From NCBI GenBank assembly GCA_020346965.1, contig CP070793.1, positions 1,394,859-1,400,001 of the forward strand: a DNA stretch of 5,143 nt, read 5' to 3'. This DNA comes from Chloroflexota bacterium. GTDB lineage: Bacteria; Chloroflexota; Dehalococcoidia; GIF9; AB-539-J10. The position numbers and the translations under genes are program-made. Below are positions 1 through 5,143 of this stretch, piece after piece; position 1 is the stretch's first letter; each line of letters begins with the position of its first letter. The notes beneath the pieces were generated by a model. The model searched no databases and was not told the DNA's origin. It saw only the letters and a list, made by a program, of their open reading frames with translations.

Positions 1-273
1 AGAGAATTGGATAAGAAATACCGCTGCAACTTCTACAGCCTTATCGGCGATATGGAAACCGGGCTTGACTTGAAGCCACTACAGGTCACTTTACTACCAA
101 GTGGCGCCTTCTCGAACTATGTGAATCAATGGCAAGCTAGGGGAGCTGGCTTGAGTTACACGAACATATCACGTATTAATCCGCCTGATGCAGTGCTTTC
201 CTTACTCGGAGTACCCAGAGTTGTGGCGGAAGTCATACCGGTCACCGAAACTGAGCGTGCTGCCGCTCGATAA
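1..273 (+). CDS. C-terminal end of an unrecognised protein (partial)
   Basis: The plus-strand frame is open from the first base to a TAA at 271-273, giving about 90 residues of a protein whose start lies left of the window. The TTG at 7 is an internal codon candidate, not a credible start, because the frame runs open through the left edge and no ribosome-binding site is visible before it. The peptide is soluble in character, with no membrane segment, cysteine cluster or signal sequence. It contains the stretch NQWQARGAGLSYTNISRI, then PPDAVLSLLGVPR, and ends in a charged, Ala/Arg-rich tail (TETERAAAR). I do not recognise the family and assign no function. Balanced composition and the palindrome 21 bp after the stop, which may act as a terminator, support a real gene end. 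Confidence 0.6.
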   Translation, partial: RELDKKYRCNFYSLIGDMETGLDLKPLQVTLLPSGAFSNYVNQWQARGAGLSYTNISRINPPDAVLSLLGVPRVVAEVIPVTETERAAAR

Positions 274-294
274 TACATATATTGTATACGACGA

Positions 295-320
295 AAAGGT
301 GAGGTCGCGACCTCACCTTT
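295..320. terminator. Perfect 26-bp palindrome, possible bidirectional terminator or operator
   Basis: The arms AAAGGTGAGGTCG and CGACCTCACCTTT are exact reverse complements with no spacer. As RNA it would fold into about an 11-bp stem around a CGCG loop, with A-rich 5' and U-containing 3' flanks on either strand. It begins 21 bp after the stop of the left-edge gene, which fits a terminator. The U tract is only three bases followed by CC, so it is not a strong intrinsic terminator. Perfect symmetry also fits a dimeric repressor operator. Confidence 0.5.
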
Positions 321-425
321 CCATTTATCTGCCTGAGTTGCTATCAAACTTTGCCCTTTTGATCCAGAGTACCCGAGTCAAAGCCTCGAGTTCATTCATA
401 GCAGGAGAGTCGCGAATGATAATGC

Positions 426-456
426 ATAGTACTTTCGGGGCATTACTATAGTACTT
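426..456. repeat. Pair of 9-bp direct repeats upstream of a -35-like element
   Basis: ATAGTACTT occurs at 426-434 and again at 448-456, with a start-to-start distance of 22 bp, about two helical turns. The second copy ends one base before the TTGACA at 458. Tandem half-sites on one DNA face next to a -35 box are a usual layout for a transcription activator or repressor, but no regulator is identified here and a 9-bp A+T-rich repeat could arise by chance. Confidence 0.3.
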
Positions 457-457
457 C

Positions 458-487
458 TTGACAGCTTCAGAATTTATGTAATAATAG
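458..487 (+). promoter_or_regulatory. Candidate sigma-70-type promoter for the GGDEF/HD-GYP gene
   Basis: A perfect -35 hexamer TTGACA at 458-463 is followed 18 bp later by TAATAG (482-487); TAATAA (479-484) is an alternative with a 15-bp spacer. The region is A+T-rich and points towards the gene starting at 644. It would leave a leader of roughly 150 nt. The -10 match is imperfect, so the call is tentative. Confidence 0.4.
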
Positions 488-532
488 ACTTATTTTAAAG
501 TGAATTACAGAATTGACAGAAATAGTGACACA

Positions 533-631
533 ATGGGTACTGCAGGTCCCGATCTATTGAGGCAGGGCAATCCATTGGAGAAGCTCGAAAGGGCCGTAGA
601 ATTGTGTCAAGATTTGCGAGTTCGGTTATAG
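533..631 (+). CDS. Possible 32-aa leader ORF ahead of the c-di-GMP gene
   Basis: ATG at 533 opens a frame ending in TAG at 629-631, 12 bp before the ATG of the large gene and in the same reading frame as it. The product ends in an amphipathic, heptad-like stretch, LEKLERAVELCQDLRVRL, which could form a short helix. There is no clear Shine-Dalgarno sequence before the ATG. It could be a small translationally coupled peptide, the decayed 5' end of a longer gene version, or a chance frame. I recognise no family. Support is weak and it is listed so that it is not lost. Confidence 0.2.
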   Translation: MGTAGPDLLRQGNPLEKLERAVELCQDLRVRL

Positions 632-643
632 AAGAGTGGTATT

Positions 644-3600
644 ATGGATTCTGATACTTTGAAATTCACGATTCCTCCTTTGATTGCCGCGATTGCTTAT
701 GTCCCGTTAGTCGTTATTCTGCTGCGTAACCGGCCGTTGGGCATCAGGCACAAGCTTTTCCTTCTGTTTCTAGTCTCTGCTCTTTGCTGGAGCATCGCTA
801 CCTTCGTTAGCCGCGGTTTTTTGAGTCAAGATGGATCAGTTTTGGAGGAGCAGGGAGTCAGGATTGTTGTTTGCCTTTTCGTTTGGATGCTGGTTACACT
901 CCACTATTTCATTCGTTTTTTCTATCCTACTGAGCGATTCAAAATGCCGCTGGCTTGTGCCTTTCCAGTGGCCGCCATGGTGCTCGTAGCAGCACCTGTA
1001 CCAGGCATACTACTCGAGTTAGAAGTACTACTCGATTACCCACTCAAGCCTGAAGTCGCAGGCGGTGTTGTTACATATGGCTTCGGAGTTATTGCCATAG
1101 TTGTGGCTTTTCTCTCTACAGTAGGCGCGAAGGACATAGTTTCATTATGGCGACAGCGCAGCATCTCGCCTGATCCGAGGGAGCGCAACCAAATTGCCTG
1201 GATACTCGTTACTATTGGAGTTTTGATATTATCCATAGCGCTTGCTCTCACTCTTTGGGGACGACAGTATTCTGTGGGCAATATAGGCAACTTGCTCGTG
1301 GCTGGGGTCTTCACCTACGCCGTTGTGACGCACCGTCTGGTGGACATCAGGGTTGTATTCCGCCGAGCTCTTATATATATAACCCTCTATGGCTGTGGTA
1401 TCGGGATAGTGTTACTGTCCTCCTGGCTCATTCACGCAAAGGTTGTCAAAAGTGGCCCTACATTTGCCTCCTTGGCATTAACCGTTGTACTGGGAATTCC
1501 CGCTATCCTATGGTTTGCTCACACGTTACGTGACCTCTGGCAGAAGAAGGTGGAGGAAGCCTTTATCGGGGCAAGATACTCATATCGAACGCAATTGTTG
1601 CAGTTTATCACCAAGATACACGACGTTGCCAGCCTGGAGGAGCTGGGCAGCGAATTCACGTCACTGATCGCTCAGTACTTTGATTGTAAAAGAGCTTGTC
1701 TGCTCTTCCCGCAGGCAGAGGATGAAGGTTTTAGCACGCGCTTTATCTACCCTCCTGTAATAGATAATCCCATGGGTGAGTTAAGGCTAAGACCGGATAG
1801 TCCAATCGAAATATGGCTGGAACGAGAAGAGACTATATTGCGCAAAAGGAATCTTGACATATTCCCTGAATTTCAATCTATGTGGACAGAGGAACGAGAG
1901 GCAATTCGGTTGGCAGAGATTGAGATGTTCGTTCCCTTAATGAACAGGGGAAGACTTATATCTATTCTAGCCATAAGTGAGAGGCGAGATGGAAAGCTCT
2001 ACGACGTTGAGGATGAACATCTATTGGAGTTTATCAGCGGCATAGTAGCGGCTAGCATGAAGAAGGAATATTCCCTTGAGCAATTGAGGGAACAGGACAA
2101 AGAAACGGCTTTGGTAAACCGATTAACAGCAATCATAACCTCCAGTATGAGCATACAGATGATATTTGATGGTTTTGCTCAAGAATTGAAGAAAGAGGAT
2201 ATGGACATAGATTGGGCGACAATTGCCCTAATTGATGGGGACGAGCTTTACTTCATGGCTCTATCCGGCAACATAGGTTCCGCCGCCTGGCAGACAGGGG
2301 AAAGAATACCGCTTGAAGGCACGGCTACCGAACGTTCATATCAGGAGCAGCAAGCCGAATATGAAGATGACCTGAAACGGGTCCGCAGATTCTCGACCTC
2401 GGAGAGTCTCTTGCAGCAGGGGATTCGTTCTGTCGCTTACCTGCCCTTGAATGTTACAGGCCGTATTATTGGTAACCTGATTTTGGCTAGTCGCCAACCT
2501 AATGCTTACACTCGGAGGGATAAGAAGCTTCTGGAGAAGGTCGCCCTGCAGATTGCTGCACCCGTCGAGAATGCTCATCTTTATAACCGGCTGGAACAGA
2601 GATCCCGTATCGACGAGCTTACCGGGTTATTTAACCGACGTCATTTCGAGGAGCGACTCAAAGAGGAGGTTTCCCGACAAACCCGTTATGGCGATGTATT
2701 TTCTATATTCATGCTGGACCTGGATAACTTCAAGGCCTATAACGATACGTATGGGCATCCTGCCGGGGACATTCTTCTGGGCCAGATGGGGAAAATCGTC
2801 AAAGGTTCCGTCAGGAATGTTGACCAGGCTTTTCGCTATGGTGGCGACGAGTTTGTTATCATTTTGCCCCGGACAACCAGGGAAGATGCCTACGTTGTAG
2901 CTGAACGGGTTCGGGTGCAGATCGCCAAGCGAATGGAGAAACAGGCAATTGCCGTGACCGCCAGCATTGGCTTGGCTAGTTATCCTGCAGACGGAGTAGT
3001 GGCGGAAGAACTCGTTCATGTTGCTGATAATGCGCTTTATCATGCTAAGCGGGCTGGAGGTAATCGAATACTCCGTTCTTCTGACACTTTGTCTGAACTG
3101 CCGGATGAGGGAGACGTTCGCGGAACTTATACCAAACGTAACGATTTGAGTGTTCTTGATGCCCTGGTCTCGGCCGTGGAGGCTAGAGATTCATATATGT
3201 ATGATCATTTCAGAAAGGTTAACACTTATGCTGTAGCTTTGGCGGAGGCGATCGGTCTATCGCCTGATCAAGTAACTAATCTGAGCACCGCTGCTTTGCG
3301 CCATGACATTGGCAAGATCGGCATTCCCGATAAAGTCCTCAATAAGAAAGGAAGGCTTAACGAAGAAGATTGGAAGGCTGTCAAAGCTCATCCCGAATTG
3401 GGGGCAAACATATTCAGACTCATACCTGATCTAGCTCCTTGCGTGAATATCGTTTTATATCACCATGAGTGGTGGGATGGTAGTGGCTATCCGGATGGAT
3501 TGAAAGGTGAACAGATTCCTATAGAAGCTCGCATCCTCGCCATAGCTGATAGCTTTGAAGCTATGACTTCTGTTCGTCCCTACCGTGCCGCCCTACCGCT

Positions 3601-3748
3601 TAAGGAGATAATAAAACAGCTCAAGCAAGGCGCCGGACTTCAATTTGACCCTAAGTTGGTGGATGCTTTCATCAGAATTGTTGAGGCCGGACTTCCCGGC
3701 AAAGTGAATACAGCTCAGGACTCAGCCGGTGATCAAACTGACCAGTAG
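644..3748 (+). CDS. Membrane-bound dual c-di-GMP enzyme: 7TM-like sensor, GAF, GAF, GGDEF, HD-GYP
   Basis: This 1034-aa protein is predicted to make and degrade the second messenger c-di-GMP at the inner face of the membrane. Residues about 8-295 contain eight or nine hydrophobic segments resembling the 7TM sensor module of histidine kinases, including the HRLVDIRVVFRRALIY linker before the last two. A GAF-like domain lies at about 327-470 and a clearer one at about 500-650, separated by a charged helical stretch. The GGDEF domain (about 652-812) has DELTGLFNRR, the metal-site DLD (692-694), GGDEF at 733-737 and an inhibitory RxxD site (R724, D727) at the canonical spacing. The HD-GYP domain (about 835-1015) has H855, HDIGK (887-891), H916, HHEWWDGSGYP (940-950) and D969, so it looks active. 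The ATG at 644 lies just before the first membrane segment and follows purine-rich GAAGAG at 631-636. The domain order is solid; the signal sensed is unknown. Confidence 0.93.
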   Translation: MDSDTLKFTIPPLIAAIAYVPLVVILLRNRPLGIRHKLFLLFLVSALCWSIATFVSRGFLSQDGSVLEEQGVRIVVCLFVWMLVTLHYFIRFFYPTERFKMPLACAFPVAAMVLVAAPVPGILLELEVLLDYPLKPEVAGGVVTYGFGVIAIVVAFLSTVGAKDIVSLWRQRSISPDPRERNQIAWILVTIGVLILSIALALTLWGRQYSVGNIGNLLVAGVFTYAVVTHRLVDIRVVFRRALIYITLYGCGIGIVLLSSWLIHAKVVKSGPTFASLALTVVLGIPAILWFAHTLRDLWQKKVEEAFIGARYSYRTQLLQFITKIHDVASLEELGSEFTSLIAQYFDCKRACLLFPQAEDEGFSTRFIYPPVIDNPMGELRLRPDSPIEIWLEREETILRKRNLDIFPEFQSMWTEEREAIRLAEIEMFVPLMNRGRLISILAISERRDGKLYDVEDEHLLEFISGIVAASMKKEYSLEQLREQDKETALVNRLTAIITSSMSIQMIFDGFAQELKKEDMDIDWATIALIDGDELYFMALSGNIGSAAWQTGERIPLEGTATERSYQEQQAEYEDDLKRVRRFSTSESLLQQGIRSVAYLPLNVTGRIIGNLILASRQPNAYTRRDKKLLEKVALQIAAPVENAHLYNRLEQRSRIDELTGLFNRRHFEERLKEEVSRQTRYGDVFSIFMLDLDNFKAYNDTYGHPAGDILLGQMGKIVKGSVRNVDQAFRYGGDEFVIILPRTTREDAYVVAERVRVQIAKRMEKQAIAVTASIGLASYPADGVVAEELVHVADNALYHAKRAGGNRILRSSDTLSELPDEGDVRGTYTKRNDLSVLDALVSAVEARDSYMYDHFRKVNTYAVALAEAIGLSPDQVTNLSTAALRHDIGKIGIPDKVLNKKGRLNEEDWKAVKAHPELGANIFRLIPDLAPCVNIVLYHHEWWDGSGYPDGLKGEQIPIEARILAIADSFEAMTSVRPYRAALPLKEIIKQLKQGAGLQFDPKLVDAFIRIVEAGLPGKVNTAQDSAGDQTDQ

Positions 3749-3752
3749 CCTC

Positions 3753-3771
3753 GGGTTTAGGGCATAGACCC
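3753..3771. terminator. Weak hairpin between convergent genes
   Basis: GGGTTTA (3753-3759) and TAGACCC (3765-3771) can pair over 7 bp, including one G-U wobble when read on the plus strand, around a 5-nt loop. It starts five bases after the stop at 3748. No U tract follows on the plus strand, so it is at best a weak terminator for the c-di-GMP gene. The gap to the stop of the minus-strand gene at 3814 contains nothing stronger. Confidence 0.25.
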
Positions 3772-3813
3772 ACGTAATCTGGGAGATTTCGCCCTTCATG
3801 CAAGACTCAAGCA

Positions 3814-4488
3814 TTAGCCGGCTACCACGTCGGGCGCACTCTGTTTTCTTACTAGGACACATATGTTACGTGAAAAATGTTGTATCGGGAAAGTGTAGGA
3901 CTTCTCTGGTGATATCATAATGATTTCCCAGCCAGTTTTAATCAACAGATTTCTTAGTTCGCTGTAAGAGAAAAGATGATAGTAGCGGTAAATTGTCTTT
4001 TCCTTTAACCTCCAAGGGATTTGCTGCTCTTTCGATTTGAACCAGAATCTTGGTTGTCCGTGATTCCATACAGTCAAAAAAGCCTCGCCCTTGTGTTTTA
4101 ATACCCGGTTCAATTCCATGAGTGCCTTTTCTCTCTCTTTTTCGCCTTTGATGTGGTGGTAAGCAGCTACTGATATCGCCCAATCGAAGGTATCGTTGGG
4201 GAAGGGCAGGGACAAGGCATTGGCATTTATTAAGTTGACATAAAGCCTAGATTTGATGGAATACCGCATGGCTTGCTTGAGCATAGATAGGGCAATATCC
4301 ACCCCCCAGAGTTCAAAGTCCTGGCTGAAAGGCAAGAAATCCGGTCCGTGTGCACAGCCAACATTAAGCAGTTTTCCACTTTGCCATCTTTCTGTCAGTT
4401 CTTCAAGCTCTTCTCTTAGTAATGGCCAATGCCTCACTCGATACCAGCTTTCAGCTATTTGGTCGAAAATCTCTCTGTTTGTGGTCAT
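3814..4488 (-). CDS. Trm9/ALKBH8-like tRNA wobble-uridine methyltransferase
   Basis: This 224-aa class I SAM-dependent methyltransferase most resembles the Trm9 family, which methylates 5-carboxymethyluridine at tRNA position 34 to mcm5U. The N-terminus FDQIAESWYRVRHWP (8-22) matches the family opening. The SAM-binding loop is LLNVGCAHG (40-48) and the second motif is GVD (62-64). NANALSLPF (88-96) follows. The diagnostic part is ISVAAYHHI (105-113), then EREKALMELNRVLKHKGEAF and VWN (140-142), then IPWR (157-160) and RYYHLFSYSEL (168-178), which recall the RYYH-F-EL region of Trm9 and ALKBH8. Motif I carries N42 where an acidic residue is common. The ATG at 4486-4488 is the only start, because a TAG lies in frame just upstream. 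It is divergent from elp3, 54 bp away. Trm9 enzymes of eukaryotes and archaea need the partner Trm112, which is not seen here. A different small-molecule or tRNA substrate remains possible. Confidence 0.8.
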   Translation of the reverse strand: MTTNREIFDQIAESWYRVRHWPLLREELEELTERWQSGKLLNVGCAHGPDFLPFSQDFELWGVDIALSMLKQAMRYSIKSRLYVNLINANALSLPFPNDTFDWAISVAAYHHIKGEKEREKALMELNRVLKHKGEAFLTVWNHGQPRFWFKSKEQQIPWRLKEKTIYRYYHLFSYSELRNLLIKTGWEIIMISPEKSYTFPIQHFSRNICVLVRKQSAPDVVAG

Positions 4489-4542
4489 AGATACACTTTG
4501 CTAAACTCTAGCCTATTATAGCGAAATGCTATTGAAGATAAC
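4489..4542. promoter_or_regulatory. Divergent promoter region with overlapping -10 elements
   Basis: The 54 bp between the two divergent starts hold, on the minus strand, a perfect TATAAT (plus-strand ATTATA, 4515-4520) and, on the plus strand, TATTAT at 4514-4519. These would place transcript starts about 20 bases before each ATG. Neither has a good -35 hexamer at standard spacing, and the minus-strand -35 would fall inside the start of elp3. If both are used, polymerase binding in the two directions would be mutually exclusive. Confidence 0.4.
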
Positions 4543-5143
4543 ATGAAGAAAGCATCTCGCACCATTTCTGGCGTAACCCCGGTAGCAGTCATGGCCAAGC
4601 CATTTCGCTGCCCCGGTAAATGTGTTTATTGCCCCACTTCTCCTGAGGCGCCCAAGAGCTATACTGTCGAATCTCCAGCGGTACTCCGAGCTCGAAATTG
4701 CGACTTTGATGCAAAGAAGCAGGTGGAGATCCGACTAAAGACATTGGCCGAAATGGGACACACCCAAGATAAAGTAGAGCTAATTGTCATGGGAGGCACT
4801 TTCCTGTCTTATCCCCGGGACTATCAGTATCGATTCATTAAGGGTTGCTATGATGCTCTGAATAGTATCCCTTCTACCAGCTTAGAAGAGGCTAGAGGAT
4901 TGAATGAAAATGCCAAGCATCGCTGTGTGGGATTATGCATCGAGACGAGGCCTGATTTCTGCGGGGAGGAGGAGATAAAAAGCATGCTCGGCTTTGGCAC
5001 CACCAGGGTGGAGCTTGGAGTACAGACTTTAGACGATGAGATTCACCGGCTAACAAAGAGGGGACATGGGGTACCTGAGGTTATCTCGGCAACCAGATTA
5101 CTAAGGGACTACGGTTTTAAGGTTTACTATCACTGGATGCCTG
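4543..5143 (+). CDS. elp3: Elp3-family tRNA uridine-34 carboxymethyl-forming enzyme (N-terminal 200 aa, cut by window end)
   Basis: Elp3 joins a radical-SAM domain to an acetyltransferase domain and uses acetyl-CoA to place a carboxymethyl group on C5 of wobble U34 in tRNA. Only the radical-SAM part is in the window. It shows RTISGV (6-11), VAVMAKP (14-20), the cluster motif C23-x3-C27-x2-C30 in FRCPGKCVYCPT, GGTF (84-87), CIETRPD (132-138), RVELGVQT (155-162) and HRLTKRGH (168-175), ending at YYHWMP where the window stops. The acetyltransferase half must lie to the right. ATG at 4543 is chosen because a TAG at 4519-4521 closes the frame and no other start lies between. A weak GAAG sits upstream at 4534-4537. 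The protein begins almost at the core, so it lacks the basic N-terminal extension of eukaryotic and many archaeal Elp3 proteins. Its divergent neighbour is a Trm9-like methyltransferase that could act on its product. Confidence 0.93.
   Translation, partial: MKKASRTISGVTPVAVMAKPFRCPGKCVYCPTSPEAPKSYTVESPAVLRARNCDFDAKKQVEIRLKTLAEMGHTQDKVELIVMGGTFLSYPRDYQYRFIKGCYDALNSIPSTSLEEARGLNENAKHRCVGLCIETRPDFCGEEEIKSMLGFGTTRVELGVQTLDDEIHRLTKRGHGVPEVISATRLLRDYGFKVYYHWMP

Larger units (their letters stand above)
274..643. other. Non-coding gap before the c-di-GMP gene
   Basis: This 370-bp stretch has no convincing gene. It holds the 26-bp palindrome near its left end, two copies of ATAGTACTT at 426-434 and 448-456, and a TTGACA element at 458-463. 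A second TTGACAG lies at 513-519 with no good -10 after it. Two short frames are present: a minus-strand frame at 325-489 without a usable upstream start, and a plus-strand frame at 533-631. The part from about 440 to 520 is clearly A+T-rich compared with the flanking coding DNA, as expected for a promoter region. Confidence 0.6.

Noticed and set aside
273..287. ATACA-TATAT-TGTAT inverted repeat right after the left-edge gene
   Set aside because: Arms of only 5 bp in A+T-rich DNA; likely chance.
156..451. Minus-strand frame 156-347 and plus-strand frame 188-451
   Set aside because: Both overlap the end of the left-edge gene and run through the palindrome; composition is not protein-like and no ribosome-binding site is seen.
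1036..1667. Open frames of 60-92 codons overlapping the membrane-sensor part of the large gene
   Set aside because: The overlapping frame encodes coherent membrane segments continuous with the downstream domains; the alternatives lack family features.
2336..3043. Minus- and plus-strand open frames overlapping the GGDEF region (2336-2578, 2502-2900, 2627-3043)
   Set aside because: They are shadows in other frames of a clearly coding gene; their translations show no recognisable motif and no start signals.
3815..3824. TAGCCGGCTA 10-bp palindrome at the methyltransferase stop codon
   Set aside because: Too short to call a terminator or operator, and it lies mostly inside the coding end.
3938..4504. 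Frames 3938-4183 (minus) and 4253-4504 (plus) within the methyltransferase gene
   Set aside because: The methyltransferase frame carries clear family motifs throughout; these are shadows.
1..5143. CRISPR array, tRNA or rRNA gene, insertion sequence or phage attachment site
   Set aside because: No spaced repeat array, cloverleaf-like segment, transposase or terminal inverted repeats were seen on reading both strands.

Overview
The window looks bacterial and of moderate G+C. It holds one large signalling gene and a convincing pair of tRNA wobble-uridine modification genes. A c-di-GMP GGDEF/HD-GYP protein rules against an archaeon. The Elp3 is of the short CPGKCVYCPT type, a form I associate with Chloroflexota/Dehalococcoidia (Dehalococcoides mccartyi Elp3 has been studied structurally). 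The 7TM-type sensor module that runs into an 'RLVDIRVVFRRALIYI'-like linker is also common in that phylum. The taxonomic call is inference, not proof.

Layout, left to right. Positions 1-273 are the 3' end of an unrecognised plus-strand gene cut by the window edge. Positions 274-643 carry no convincing gene. They hold a perfect 26-bp palindrome (295-320), a pair of 9-bp direct repeats, a TTGACA-based promoter candidate and two doubtful short reading frames. Positions 644-3748 encode a 1034-aa membrane protein: a multi-pass N-terminal sensor, two GAF domains, a GGDEF diguanylate cyclase domain with an intact I-site, and an HD-GYP phosphodiesterase domain with intact metal-site motifs. Both the making and the breaking of c-di-GMP are therefore encoded in one chain. 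Positions 3749-3813 are a short gap between convergent genes with only a weak hairpin. Positions 3814-4488 (minus strand) encode a Trm9/ALKBH8-like SAM-dependent methyltransferase. From 4543 to the right edge (plus strand) lies the first 200 residues of an Elp3-family radical-SAM enzyme.

The methyltransferase and elp3 are transcribed divergently from a 54-bp gap with overlapping -10-like elements. In eukaryotes Elp3 (Elongator) makes cm5U at wobble position 34 of tRNA, and Trm9 or the ALKBH8 methyltransferase domain methylates it to mcm5U. Finding the two side by side suggests a compact bacterial cm5U-to-mcm5U34-like pathway. That is the most interesting hypothesis in the window. The c-di-GMP gene shows no evident functional link to the tRNA pair.
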